Shown: positions 33,238 through 45,464, counted from the stretch's first letter. The stretch is 64,000 nucleotides of DNA from Bolinopsis microptera (GCF_026151205.1 NC_087077.1:8671983-8735982), one strand, 5' to 3'. Numbers and translations: made by a program. The notes: generated by a model not told the origin, from the sequence alone.

Positions 33238-34263
33238 ATACATATATATTCAGGGATAGACGCTTTGCCAGTCAATTGTAGCCTGTATTTAATTGTCCAT
33301 AGATTCTAAAGTATAAAAGATACAGCCATTTCCGACCACAGGTCTTGAAAATAATTGTTTACACTTTAGTTTACATTTATAAACAAATTATTTGACGTCA
33401 TGAACACCCCTTGATGACGTCATCAAGTTAACCGTTTTTAAAACTTGATATTTGACAAAGTAATAACTTTTTAAAATGATTTTACACCATTAAAAAGTAA
33501 TTGTATTCAAAATCTGAGGAAATTTTCATCTTAGATAATTGTTCAAGCATTCTGAAAATCTACCGGAAAGTTTTTCTAGCTTGCTCCTTCATAAAGATAT
33601 TCGTCATTGAAGTTTGTGCTTTTTTGAAGAATTATTTTATAAAAACGTCAATTTTGCGATTTAGTATTCTCTGGTGTTGGGCCATGCCTTGGGTTGTGGA
33701 GCTCAGTTCTGCTTCCTATAGGTATAAATTGTGCATTAGGCTAGTTTTAAAGTTAAAAATCGAAAAGTTGCACACGTGGGGACACGCCCAAATTGATAGA
33801 AAATTACTAAAATCACTGTAAATTGCTGTTTTCGTCATTTTCTGTCAACTTTAGAGTCCCGTTGTGATTACAATTCTTCTTGAAATACTTTGAAACTTTG
33901 CATGCTTATCAAGTTATATATAAAACAATTACATGCTAAAATTTACGGCGATTCAATATTCAATGCGCACGCAACGTCCGCTCAAAGTTTGCACGTGCGA
34001 AAGGTGAGAATTTGCTCATTCGTGATTTCCAACAAATTCTGCTTTGCCACGACAGTTTAATGTCATTATATATGAATTTAATGCCAACTTGAATGAGTAT
34101 TAAGTGGCATATTCAGTCAGTGATCGACCGATATGCTTCCCTAAACACAAGGAAATGTTTTCAAAGGAAAAATTTCGAAGTCGTTGAAACTTCCTCCTTA
34201 TTAATGAAGATATCAGTGTATATTTCAACTTTATAAAGTACCCTGATACTATAATCAAAAAGA

Positions 34264-34783
34264 GATGATATTTGACCAAAACCCATAATCATGGGTAGAG
34301 TGGACCGCTGCCAGTGTCTCTCTTTCCCAAACAAAAGGAAATGATATTAATTTGATTGACCGTGCTCAAATGCAAAATGATACCGAGAATGAAATCGGTC
34401 GCTCGCTTTTCCCATTCATTTACAATTGTAATAGATTAAGAAGAACTATCCAAAGGCAGCTGTACTCGGCAATAAAGATTCAATAAACTTCAGCTTATTC
34501 AATAAGTAATACTAATAACTACCACCCTTACCCCGAAATACTAGGTATCGACCCGAACGCAACCCAAAGAGATTTTTACAGCATCTGATTGATGTAATCA
34601 ATCGAAACTTATTACAATTCGTAAGCCGTGAATGAATGGGAAAAGCGAGCGACCGATTTCATTCTCGGTATCATTTTGCATTTGGGCACGGTCAATCAAA
34701 TTAATATCATTTCCTTTTGTTTGGGAAAGAGAGACACTGGCAGCGGTCCACTCTACCCATGATTATGGGTTTTGGTCAAATAT
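34264..34783. repeat. Inverted repeat with ~165-bp arms and ~190-bp spacer
   Basis: The left arm (about 34264-34431, atatttgaccaaaacccata onward) matches the complement of 34622-34783 with only rare mismatches. The spacer is AT-rich. It closes unit A of the tandem pair. Confidence 0.8.
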
Positions 34784-35797
34784 ATATAGAAGCTTTTTGC
34801 AGTCAATTGTAGCCTACATTTAAGTGTCCGTAGATTCGAAAGTATAAACGATACAGTCATCTCGAACCACAGGTTTTAAAGATAATCGTTTAAGCTTTAG
34901 TTTACATTGTATTGAAAAATAATTTAACGTCATCATCATCACTTGATGACGTCATCAAATTAAGTATTTTTAAAACTTGATTTTTGACAAAGTAACAACT
35001 TTTCAAATCGATTTTACACTATTAAGAAGTAATTTTATTCAAAATCTGAGGACATTTTTACCTTAGATAATTGTTTAAGCATTCCGAAAATCTACCGGAA
35101 TAGTTTTCTACCTTGCTCCTTCATAAAGATATTTGCTATTGAAGTTAGTGCTTTTTTGAAGAATAATTTTATAAAAACACAAAAGTTGTGAATTAGTATT
35201 CTCTGGTGTTGGGCCATCCCTTGGGTTTTGGAGCTCAATTTTGCTTCTTAAAGGTGTAAATTGTGTTATAGGCTAGTTTTAAAGTTAAAAATCGAAAAGT
35301 TGCACACGTGGGGACACGCCCAAATTGATTTAAAATAGCTAAAATCACTAAAAGTAAAAATTTTGATTTTCACGATTTTTATCAACTTTGGAGTCCCGTT
35401 GTGATCCGAGTTCTTTTTGAAATCTTCTGAAACTTTGCATGCTTATCAAACTATATATTAAATACTGCTATGCAAACATTTACGGTGATTCAATATTGTA
35501 TGCGCACGCAACGTCCGCTCAAAGTTTGCACGTGCGAAAGGTGAGAATTTTGCTCATTCGTGATTTCGAATATATTCTGCTTTCCACGATATTTAAATGG
35601 CATTATAATTATATATGAATTTAATGCCAACTTGAATGAGTAAAAAGTGCCATATTCAGTCGGTTATCGACAGATATACCTAACTAAACACAAGGAAACG
35701 TTTTCAAAGGCAGAATTTCGAAATCGTCGAAATTACCTCCTTGTTAATGAAGTTTCGACTGTGTAAATTATCCTGACATTATAATCAAAAAGAGATG

Positions 35798-36130
35798 ATA
35801 TTTGACCAAAACCCATAATCATGGGTAGAGTGTACCGCTGCCAGTGTCTCTCTTTTCCAAACAAAAGGAAATGATATTAATTTGAGGAACCGTCCGCTAA
35901 TGCAAATTGATACCGAGAATGAAATCGGTCGCTCGCTTTTTCCATTCGATCACGGCTTACGAATTGTAATAGCCGTGATCGAATGGAAAAAGCGAGCGAC
36001 CGATTTCATTCTCGGTATCAATTTGCATTAGCGGACGGTTCCTCAAATTAATATCATTTCCTTTTGTTTGGAAAAGAGAGACACTGGCAGCGGTACACTC
36101 TACCCATGATTATGGGTTTTGGTCAAATAT
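35798..36130. repeat. Apparently perfect 160-bp-arm palindrome with 13-nt loop
   Basis: The arms 35798-35957 and 35971-36130 read as exact reverse complements by eye, separated only by tacgaattgtaat. It closes unit B of the tandem pair. Such a near-loopless palindrome is usually unstable in cloning, so it is either very young or a capped terminal structure. Confidence 0.85.
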
Positions 36131-36600
36131 ACATGTATTTTATTATGTAATTGTATTTCAATTTTTCCTTGTTCCCGAGACGCGCGGCCGGAAAAATTGA
36201 TAATAATTTTGAGTGCGAAGCACAAGGGATTATTATGAAAATAACCCCGACGTGCTTTAGCAAGAGGCTTATAGTTATATCAAACAGGGCAATTGCTACG
36301 ATAACATTAACCGGACAAATGTAACTGTCGAGACAAGTTCTGGAACTGGTCCACGTAATGTAAGAGTTCAAGTAATGTAAGCAGTGTGCTGGAGTTTTGC
36401 CAACGCCTGCAATTAAATTTAAACCGATACGTTGTAGGTTTATAAATATAACCTATCAGGACGCGCGCCGATGTGGGACCACCCTTTGCACACTCTAAGT
36501 CATATAACATTGCTATCCCCTGTTGGCAGGTTGCCAACTATCTGCTTGTGCTTGGCACATCTCCAAATGAGGTAACCTATAGTTAATAGGTCACAGACAG
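36131..36600. other. No gene seen
   Basis: AT-rich sequence with a small GAA hairpin, gtgc-gaa-gcac, near 36212-36222. Short frames on the - strand look accidental. Confidence 0.35.
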
Positions 36601-37260
36601 GAACTGATTGTGACGCCAGAGGTTAACAAACAATTGGCTTCACAACGTAAAGGTGAATCATAGGGAAAAGCAATTAATGGAGTAATGGATGAGCGAGGGT
36701 TCTCATTGTTCTGTCCCGTTTGTCCAGTGAACGCTCATTGTTTACTGTTTTGAGTAGCGGAAACGATGACTAAGATAATCGTTTCCGTGAGTGTACCTCA
36801 TGGGTCACACGTTTTAGTCCCATGATTGTCATGGGATACAACCTATAAAAACCCTAGACACACCCATTCCCCACTTCTTGACTTCCTGACTGCATCCCAA
36901 AGACATAGTAAAACCTATCATCGTTCCTAATTGTTAATACATTGATACATTAATACATTGATACATTGATACATTTATACAATATACATTGATACATTGA
37001 TACATAGCTACAACCAACCCGATTTAAAGTCGTATTATTTGGTCAACTCACTCTAAATAAAACACAACGCAAGTGCAACCTACAAGTTCCATTGTGGGAA
37101 CAGACAGATAGTCTGTTGGAACTAAAGTCCTGAAACTAATCAACCTATCTCAAACCTAGACGATCAACCATCTCTCTCTCTTCATAACCCACACCGAGTT
37201 GGACTCGTCGACGAGTCCGCCAAATATTTTACGAGTATCACCCGGCCATTAACCGATAGT
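36601..37260 (+). promoter_or_regulatory. Promoter- and poly(A)-bearing segment, possible solo LTR
   Basis: A TATA-like cctataaaaaccctag (about 36841-36856) is followed by the ATACATTGAT minisatellite, an AATAAA near 37056 and a GT-rich stretch. This order resembles a long terminal repeat. Exact ends, target duplication and internal retroviral-type coding are not seen, so the call is tentative. A palindrome ggactcgtcgacgagtcc lies at about 37201-37218. Confidence 0.2.
36936..37005 (+). repeat. Minisatellite of 10-mer ATACATTGAT
   Basis: About seven imperfect copies of the 10-mer atacattgat lie in a row, with two degenerate units. Confidence 0.8.
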
Positions 37261-37830
37261 AGATCAAGTGTATTTATAGTTCTTAGCTCAGCTGACGACG
37301 ATTAACACATGTTTATTCAAAGCTTCTACAAGTTAAACTATCGTATCACTTATATGTTTTTAACCCAACTCCATTCCATTGTTGTGCCTCCGCAGTTTAA
37401 CTGTATCTTTACCAATGCGCGCCGTAGTAGTTAGTCACGTGATTACGTCATCAAAACACGTGACAGTGCGCGGTTGAAATTCTCATCACTCATGGAATAT
37501 CAAAACAAAACAAATCTTGTTGAGCCAAATTAGCGGGGCCGTGGGATTATAGAAGCTGTGCCGGATTATTTATTCAGCAGGAAAAATAACTAACAGCGGG
37601 AGCAGGGATTATCAAAATATATTTAGCGGGAGCCGGGATTATCAGAATCTTATTCAAACCCGGAGAGGTTTATAATTAACAAACTCTACAACAATAACAT
37701 CAACATGTGATAGTAACAAAATCTGAGTATGCTCGACTACACAAACCATCAACAAAATGGTTAGCAGAACGAATTGTCTGTGTAAGATGTGATATTTACA
37801 GATTCAAACATCAATAATTCTGTCAAGGGT
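37261..37830. other. Non-coding, short GGGATTAT repeats
   Basis: Three dispersed copies of agcgggagc(a/c)gggattatca-type sequence lie between 37530 and 37650. I see no gene. Confidence 0.35.
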
Positions 37831-37838
37831 TACATTTT

Positions 37839-38290
37839 TTGTATCACGTTGCGACCCCCACGGCAGTGGCGTAACTTTGCCTGTTGGCGCCCCCCCCCCC
37901 CCCCCCCGCTCAGTGACAAAAAGCGCCCCCCTAAAATTTTTTGTGTCCCTAAAAAAAAAAAAAAAAAAGGTCGGGTACTTTTTTCTCGCCCCCCCTAAGG
38001 CTTTTTGCGCCCCCCTGAAGCAAAAAAGGGTACCCCAAATATTTTTTCGCGTCGACCGAACGCTAAATTGGACAGGGAAATACACAAACAAGGCGTTTTT
38101 TCAGTGAAAGGGCCTAAAATTCAGGAAAATTGCGCCCCCCTTATACGGCCCCCCCCCCCCCCGCATAGCGGGGTCTGCGGGGCCCTAAGTTACGCCACTG
38201 CCCCACGGTCGTTTCACTATGGTAATGGTATTGGTGACGATACAGGGGGGCCGCGCATTTGTGCGCGGCGGGTCATACAACGTATGACAA
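37839..38290. mobile_element. TTGTCATACG-family MITE, copy 2, with nested insertion
   Basis: It begins ttgtatcacgttgcgacccc and ends ccgcgggtcat-type sequence then acaacgtatgacaa, the inverse of copies 1 and 3. Near-identical 8-bp flanks (tacatttt and tacttttt) mark the target duplication. Removing the nested 337-bp element and its 8-bp duplication leaves about 107 bp, the normal size of the family. Confidence 0.8.
37864..38200. mobile_element. 337-bp hAT-like MITE (CAGTGGCGTAACT ends)
   Basis: The terminal inverted repeats cagtggcgtaactt and aagttacgccactg are flanked by the exact 8-bp duplication ccccacgg (37856-37863 and 38201-38208). CAGTGGCGTA-type ends with 8-bp duplications are typical of hAT elements. 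The inside is poly-C and poly-A rich with no transposase. It landed inside another MITE. Confidence 0.88.
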
Positions 38291-38299
38291 TACTTTTTA

Positions 38300-38968
38300 T
38301 GTCAATGTGTATCAATGATCAAGCAGTTAAACCGACGGATGGTGTAAATTAATCACTATATGAAACAATCAAATGAGTTACTCTAGTGATATGTATACGA
38401 AATAAGTGTGCTGCCAGCACATTATTGCTTCACACTGATCCAGTTCCACTCTAATATATAATCTGGTAAGATCGATAGACGATAGTAAGACTAAGTATCG
38501 TGAACAATGGATCAGAAAAGGACGTAATTATCGAAGTAGTCTGAGTCAATAATAAATATACTTCTAGCTTCAACATGGAATATGATATATCATACTAATA
38601 ACAAGGGTGCCGGTAACCTTGTGCACTACTTTTACACCTACCACCTGTACCACTTTTTTTCATCATATACTACTTTGCAGAGCAAGAGAAAGAAAAACAT
38701 AAAATGTTATTTTCCGACTCTAGAAGTCATGTTGAAAGTTATCAAAATGAATAAGACATTTCATCATTCAAATGGTATTCATTGCCAAAGTCTGAGGTCA
38801 AATTGTAAACAGTGCGCATCAAATCATAAAGATAAAAATTTACCTCAGATTTGAAACTGTGATGAATTATACTTATAGCTAAGCACCAGATCAAACGCTC
38901 CAAAATATACTTGATTTATACATTGTGCAGTAATTCCATGATGTACGATACAATCTGTGAGTGTATTA
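38300..38968. other. No gene seen
   Basis: AT-rich sequence without a recognisable gene, RNA or repeat. The 90-codon + frame at 38582-38854 has no similarity I recognise. Confidence 0.35.
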
Positions 38969-39989
38969 TATGGACACGTTCATTTGAGTTTGAGGATATT
39001 CGTAAACAAAAAAAATAGCATTTTCGACGATAGTGGCTTAATTTTGGAATCTATTCACATGAACATAGCACGTTCAGAAGTTCTGAACATAAGCCACGTG
39101 ACACATACTCCCATGTGCACTGCTCAGAAATAAAAGTTGTTTGTTGTTGTTAGGTACTATAATGTTTAAAATGTCACATTTTTGTGACTTAGTTAACTGT
39201 AGTTGCCCAATTAACATTCCTTGGTCTGAAATATAGTAGATTAGGTCAATCTAACACTTATGTCTATGATACAACATTAGTTAAAGGGTACGGACCCAAC
39301 GGTTATACTTATACGGCAATATTTGAATAACTTTGTCACACTCATAATACGATACCTCTCTTCTACTGTTAAGTGTCCTCAAATCCCTTTTAACTCAATA
39401 TGTGATGGTTCTTCTATCGATTGCAGCCCTAAAATATGCTGTTTTGAATAGTTGCCTAATACACGCACTTGTTTATTGGGAATTGAGGTTAATTCTGTCA
39501 CATTTTATGGAATTTTCAATCTTGGGTGCATTACCGAAATAATTTTTATCTGATTTAGGTTTGAAAAGTGGGAAAACTCCATATAAGGGGTTACTCCTTA
39601 GGAGTACTTAGGAGTACTTAGGAGTATGTACGATACAGTTGTATCATTAATCTTGTATTAAATGACTGGCAAAAAATCAATACAATACAAGGACATAAGA
39701 AAATCGCGATTATTTAGGCCAAAAATCGCGGTGCCGCGACAAGCCAAACTAGGCAAAATCGTGGCGAAAATCTCGAAAATCGCAGCGAAAGATAATGTAT
39801 TTGCACGAATAGAATTATGAATTAGGGATAGACTGGTTCGTAAGGTAAATGTAATGACTTGCTAGTTGGTTTGTGTGTACGACTTAGAATTAGAGGTTGC
39901 GGCATGTTGCCAGCATTATGGCATCCTTTGTATACGTTTTTCATTATCAATATGTTCGCAGAAATATACCCTTTAGCCTTTTAATTAAT

Positions 39990-40090
39990 CAGTTTTACAC
40001 ATAGCTATTGTGTCAAAATTACACTAGCGTAATCATTCGGAAACCCCTCCCCCCCCCCCTCGGCTGATTACGTAATATGTGAACGACCCC
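39990..40090. mobile_element. GGGGTCGTTCACATATTACG-family MITE, one end only
   Basis: The segment cagttttacac to gctgattacgtaatatgtga acgacccc matches the right half of the complete copy at 50097-50252, including its poly-C tract. The left end is missing. Confidence 0.6.
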
Positions 40091-40110
40091 ATATTGTGTT
40101 CGCAAAGGTA

Positions 40111-40872
40111 CAGGGTGGGCCAAAAGTCAGTACCCATACGTTGGCCTTAATAGCTCCGCCGTGTTTTATATTTGAGAGCTGTTGCTTTGCAGATGGCATA
40201 CTGTACTTACTGGTTCGAGGATTCCGTCGTCAAAATTTGAAAATTCGAATATTTTAGACCACGCCCATTCAATATTAAAACAACTATATTGTTTTCTCTG
40301 AACATACTGAACGCCTGATTTTTTCAAAGACGGTAGATTATCAAGTGTTGCATATGATCTGAAAATATGAGGCAAAACGGATTAGAAATGACGAAGTTAT
40401 CAAGCATTTTCTGTATCTCGCTAACAATATTGACTGGGTGATTATGTGACACCGTAACACGACACCTTAATTGGGCACCCTTAACAATTCCCATAATGTT
40501 TAACGGGGTAGTTAACGGGGCACCTTATCACGTGATTAGGTAAACCAATCACCTGATCACACGTAATGAATAAACTCGTTATGCTTCATATCTCAGTCAT
40601 CTGAGAAGCTACAGTTCTAATTCTTTCAGGACAAACGTAATTCGAATGGCCAAACCCAATTCAATAACATTTAGCTTGATCCGACTATCCAAACTATCAA
40701 ATAAATGTGAAAATGAACCTCCATTTGAAAAAAATGAACGCGAATATTTTTCGAGTTGACAAATTCCTCGAACCAGTGGTGGTACTAAGTCATACCAGAA
40801 AGAAGTATTTAAATTGGGCACTCAGTGACTGAGCTATAAAGGCCAACGTATGGGTACTGACTTTTGGCCCTA
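40111..40872. mobile_element. Mariner-like non-autonomous element
   Basis: The ends cagggtgggccaaaagtcag and ctgacttttggccctata, with the adjoining tacccatacgttggcc, are inverted repeats of about 34 bp. They are flanked by TA on both sides (40109-40110 and about 40873). GGGTGGGCCAAAAGT-type ends with TA duplications are characteristic of Tc1/mariner relatives. No transposase frame is present. Confidence 0.7.
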
Positions 40873-41459
40873 TAATATAGATAAAGTGTCTTAACAATTA
40901 ATCAATGTTTCCATTGTTCCAAATCCACACGTGCCGCGATTTCCTTTTGACCTTGATACAATACAAATGCGAATGGTGCAGAAAATATTAAAATCTCAAC
41001 GATATCATAGTCGATACTACTATAGTTATACTACTATACACTTACAGATACTACAGGTACTACGGACCTCTTCCACGAACAGTTTATGGTGTAAATGTAC
41101 TGCACTACAACTACAAGTATTTATAATCTGCATTTCGTGAACTTTGTATGTGTCACTTTGGATTGCACTTAAAATTAACATTTCGTCCCCAACTATCAAA
41201 TTAAAATGTATATTTAATGAGAACAAGGTGTGGCAAATCATATTATATTTATATAGTATGCCTGAATTAGGAATTTGCTAATACTAATAGTAATAATCAT
41301 AGCATTATATCATGGGAGCATTATGTTATGGGAGCGTTCACATATTATATCAGCAAATTTCTCGATTACGATATACGAACCTCTGAAGAGAGGCCATTCC
41401 CTTAAATAGGCAGGATTATATTTTTGTTGTTAACTTCGGTTAGTCAAAATCAAAATGGG

Positions 41460-42225
41460 CGGCTGTTTTCGTAAAACATTAAAATTTCGGTGATCCTGGA
41501 AATTTCATTTTCAAAATCTGAAAATGAGACAAAAGATGGGCCAATATAAATTTTAAATTTTTTTCGGGATTTTGACTTCCACTTCAAGTACCTTAATTAG
41601 GTTTCATAACATCATCAATTAACTGACTAATTGGTCTTGCTATGCGGGTGAGAAATTTAGTCAAAACTGCACTGTAAAACTTCGACCCTGGAAATTTCAT
41701 CTTCAAAATCTGAAAATGGGACAGAAAATGGGACAATATGATTTTTCAATTTTCTTCGGGATTTTTACTTCGAATTGGTCTATTATATATATTACCTGAC
41801 TTATTGGTCTCTCGGCAAAAATTAGTCCATTCAATCTGCCAAATTTGCGTTCAGAAGTTTTCATGTTTAAAAATTGGACAGAAATAGGAAAATATGAATT
41901 TTCGTTTTGTTAAGCTTTCTGTAGTGAGCTTCCTCCGACCGAAAACGAAATTCAGCACCTCAATCGTGTCATATGCCATTTATAGCTTTATAGTTAACTG
42001 ACTTAATGGTTGCGGCCGTGAAATTAAGTAAAAACTGAAAATGGGACAGAGAATGGGACACCGATAATATTATTTTTGAATTTTCTTCGGGATTTTGACT
42101 TCCACTTCCAGTACTTTAATTTGATTTCATACCATTAGCATCAATATCATCAATTAACTGACTAATTGGTCTCTCGGCATGGCAAAAAGTCCATTCAATC
42201 TGTAAAATTTGTGTTTAAACATTTT
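41460..42225. repeat. Four degenerate ~180-bp tandem repeats
   Basis: The block aaaatgggacagaaaatggg, a T-rich stretch, then cttcgggattttgacttcca recurs near 41519, 41705, 41870 and 42030. Each is followed by variants of taactgactaattggtct. The units have diverged, so this is an old local array. Confidence 0.65.
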
Positions 42226-42229
42226 CATA

Positions 42230-44130
42230 TATGGACACGTTCATTTGAGTTTGAGGATATTGGTAAACAAAAATAATAGCGTTTTCGACGATAGTGGCTT
42301 AATTTTGACATCTATTAACCTAGCACGTTCAGAAGTTCTGAACATTAGCCACGTAATCCATACTCCCATATGCACTGCTCAGAAAGAAAATCTGTTGTTG
42401 TTAGGCACTATAATGGTTCAAATGTCACATTTTGTGTGACTTAGTTAACTGCAGTTGTCTAATTATCATTTCTTAGTCTGAAATATAGTAGATTAGGTCA
42501 ACCTAACAATTATGATACAACATTGGTCAAAGGGCACGGATCGAACGGTTACAAGGCAATATTTGGGTAACTTTGTCACACTCAGAATACCATACCTCTA
42601 TTCTACTGTGAGGTGTCCTCAAAAACCTTTTAACTCATTATTTGATGGTTGATCTACCAATCATAGTCCTAAAATATGTTGTTTCGAATAGTTAGCTAAT
42701 ACAGGCACTTGGTTATTGGGAAATGAGGTTAATTCTGTCACAATATATGGAATTTTAAATTTTGGGCGAATTATTTATATCTGATTTTGGTTTGAAAGGC
42801 GGGAAAACTTTACATGATGACAATGTAGTTGATGCAAGTTAAGATCAGTTGATGTTTACATTGTCACAAAAAATGATACGAAATCGTAAATAGGTTAAAA
42901 ACAATGATTATAGAATAAAATAGTCTCTTATAATAACTCTTATAATGACTGATGTGACAAAGTAAACATGTCTTGCCCCTATTTTGAAGATCTATATATT
43001 CTATGACTCTGATTAGAATTCAACATTCTTTCAGAAAAAATCGGTAGAATATTGTCCAGAACATCAGAGCTCAAGTTTAACAATTTTAGATTAATTTGTC
43101 AAAGACGCTGAAAATGTGACAAAATTAACTTTCCCTGCCCCAACAATATCAAGATAGTGTGTTAAAATTGGCATAGGATGCTTTATTGCCTATATTAATC
43201 GATCCAAACTACGAAAAAGATCTGTTACTCTGATGACGATTACCTAAGTCTTATAATAACTGATGTGACAAAGTAAACATGTCTTGCCCCTATTTTGAAG
43301 AGCTATACCTCTATTAGAATACTATGTAACTTTATCATCAATGAACTAGTTATTTTGCCAGCAAGGAGCTAACAGAGTTATAATAATTTTTTTGTGACGA
43401 AGTTACCCTATTTTTGACCATGTTGCGGTAGTTTAATTGTGACACTGTTAACATATTACCACCTGATAATGAATTATGTGACTGGTGCGTGGTACTAGCA
43501 GTGTTGTTTGATCCATAGTACATAATATAAGGGGTTTAAGCTGGTATATCATTATTTGTTCAATTTCACACATGTTCAGATATCATCAAGATTATGTGAC
43601 AAAGTAAACTTGTTTGTGCCTTCTGTGTTTTAATTCCTTACGACTATATGATATAATAACAATTCATAGCACTTCCGGGCCATCAAATATACCTACACTA
43701 CTCAGCATTGCTTATCATTGTGCCCTAAACATTCTTCACATGTTTTCTTAAATGTGTGACAGAGTAAACCTGAGTGCACCATCTAACGAAAAAAGTCGTC
43801 AAATATGTAGGTAATGGTCATATGTACCCATCTAATCAACTGGACACTCAAAAATTTGGTCAAAAACGGCAGCAAGGGGTCTATATTTACTCCGTCACAT
43901 GTTTATAGTGTGACAATGTAACCATTTCCGTGCCTGCCGTATTTAAGCGATATCTTATCACCTGATTAAGATATCGTTGAGTGACAAAGTTAGCATAGAG
44001 GATGAGACGATTACCCTAACCATCAAGGATTTGTGTAATTTCATAGTGTGACAAATTCAACTACACTGTGCCTTTTAATAAGGTCACTTATATTTACCAA
44101 TATCCTCAAACTCAAATGAACGTGTCCATA
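42230..44130. mobile_element. 1.9-kb element with 36-bp terminal inverted repeats
   Basis: The ends tatggacacgttcatttgag (continuing tttgaggatattggtaaa) and the complement at 44095-44130 are near-perfect inverted repeats. The interior has several copies of tgacaaagtaaacatgtctt, for example near 42957 and 43266, but no long ORF. It is non-autonomous; the superfamily cannot be assigned. Confidence 0.7.
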
Positions 44131-44556
44131 TCGTCACCTACGAATAGAAAGGGCGTATGTCTAAAAAAGTCGTTTTGAGATAATGCATAAAAACCTATTT
44201 ATGGAAATTAACCTTAGGATAGGCATTTGAATTTGATTTCTATGTATCCTAAATGGAAAGAATGACTGGCCTACACTCTGAAAATGTTCCTGAAGCTTTT
44301 CAATTAATTGGGATAGTTGATTTAATTTTGACATAGGCCCATTTAAAACAACATTCGATACATAGGCCCCTCTTAATTAATTGAAACATCTTACATGTGA
44401 GAATCGGTACAGGGCTGTTTTAACACACACTTGCCAGTCCCAGAAACCACAAAAAAACGTCCAGCTGAAATGTTTGGGCAAAAATATACGAAGTTTCAGA
44501 GGAACCTTTTTATATTCTGGTAAGCTAAACACATTCAAGAATAAGGCAGCTGATAT

Positions 44557-44835
44557 CTTGTATTACTATTAAATGACTGGCAAATATTTCATACAATACA
44601 TATGTAAACGGTGCAGAAAATATCAAAATCTCAACGATATCATCGTCAATACTTTTATACTAAGTTTACTGTACTACAAGTACATTTCATTCGATGTATT
44701 TTGAAGAATTGCGTGATGGTATTTATTATCTGTATTTTGTGAACTTTGTAGTTTGTATGCGTCACTTTGCATTATATTTGAAATTCACATTGAATGAATA
44801 CAGGGTGTGGTAAATCATATGGTATGTAATGCCTG
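44557..44835. repeat. Direct repeat block matching 39655-41275
   Basis: The shared words aaatgactggcaaa, ggtgcagaaaatat, tctcaacgatatcat and atgcctgaatttgg occur in the same order in copy 1, where insertions separate them. Confidence 0.6.
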
Positions 44836-44989
44836 AATTTGGCATTTGCTCATTTTTAACTGCAAAACCCCAAGTGGAGTTGGACTGTTGCCTGTGTTTC
44901 TTTACCCTACTTGCAAACCTGTTGGGCAAACATATGCAGTGGATGATCTTAGCGATTATGCAAGAAAAAATTATTCGCTATTTGTTGAA

Positions 44990-45120
44990 ATTTGTATTCC
45001 ATATTCGCTACTTAATATATAATGTTACTAGAAATCCGCTAGTTGAAAGCTTTGTTCGAGAAAATTTAAAAACCCATTTATGTTTAAATTTATCTAATCT
45101 CTTCACCATTTAGCCTTAAG
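44990..45120. repeat. Dispersed repeat, second copy at 55548-55645
   Basis: gaaagctttgttcgag, then atttatgtttaaa and tctaatctct, recur at 55570-55625 in the same order and orientation. No coding function is apparent. Confidence 0.55.
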
Positions 45121-45140
45121 CTAAACAAGGTCAAGATATT

Positions 45141-45460
45141 ACCTTGTTGGACGTTATTTGACCGGACATTGCGTGATCAACGGACATAATTTTGAACGGA
45201 CATTGAAATGAATACTTGAATGCATTTATGATCAGTATTTAATTTAATAATCGTATCGGCCTTTACTTAAACGGACAGTATAATAATAATGAACGCCAGG
45301 GCCTCTTGTCATACGTTGTATGACCCGCACCGCGCACGAAGTGCGCGGCTCCCCCTGTATCGTCAGGGGAAACGACCGTGGGGGTCGCAACGTGATACAA
45401 AGGGCCTCCAGTTTCCAATTAATGTCCGTTCAAATTATATTATTAAGTCCCATAAGATAT
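45141..45460. mobile_element. 'CGGAC..GAACGGACA' MITE carrying a nested MITE
   Basis: The left end is accttgttggacgttatttg then accggacattgcgtg, and the right end is aatgtccgttcaaa ... agtcccataagat, matching the family at 18591-18832. A 95-bp TTGTCATACG-family MITE is inserted at 45306. Confidence 0.6.
45306..45400. mobile_element. TTGTCATACG-family MITE, copy 3 (95 bp)
   Basis: The ends ttgtcatacgttgtatgacc and gggtcgcaacgtgatacaa are flanked by the exact 8-bp duplication agggcctc (45298-45305 and 45401-45408). The inside has a perfect hairpin, ccgcgcac-GAA-gtgcgcgg. Confidence 0.85.
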
Positions 45461-45464
45461 TTCC

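Larger units (their letters stand above)
33270..36130. repeat. Two tandem ~1.4-kb units ending in palindromes
   Basis: Unit A (about 33270-34790) and unit B (about 34795-36130) share many blocks in the same order: cagtcaattgtagcct, gttgcacacgtggggacacg, cgcacgcaacgtccgctcaa and cgaaaggtgagaatt. Each ends in an inverted repeat that closes with ggtcaaatata. No protein-coding frame is conserved between the units. The family is unknown; a foldback-type or rolling-circle-like repeat is possible. Confidence 0.75.
38969..41275. repeat. Direct repeat copy 1 (matches 42230-44835)
   Basis: It starts with the same tatggacacgttcatttgag end as the element at 42230 and matches it for about 630 bp. It then jumps to sequence homologous to 44557-44835 (aaatgactggcaaa at about 39660, ggtgcagaaaatat and tctcaacgatatcat at about 40976-41005). 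It is interrupted by a Harbinger-like fragment and a mariner-like MITE. The right terminal repeat is deleted. Confidence 0.65.

Noticed and set aside
34632-34823. 63-codon frame in the palindromic repeat
   Set aside because: It is not conserved in the sister repeat unit and arises from the inverted-repeat arm.
37201-37218. Hammerhead ribozyme core
   Set aside because: Only the strong palindrome ggactcgtcgacgagtcc is there; the conserved CUGAUGA and GAAA boxes are absent at the needed positions.
37789-38352. Several overlapping frames rich in Pro, Lys and Gly
   Set aside because: They are translations of poly-C and poly-A tracts inside MITEs.
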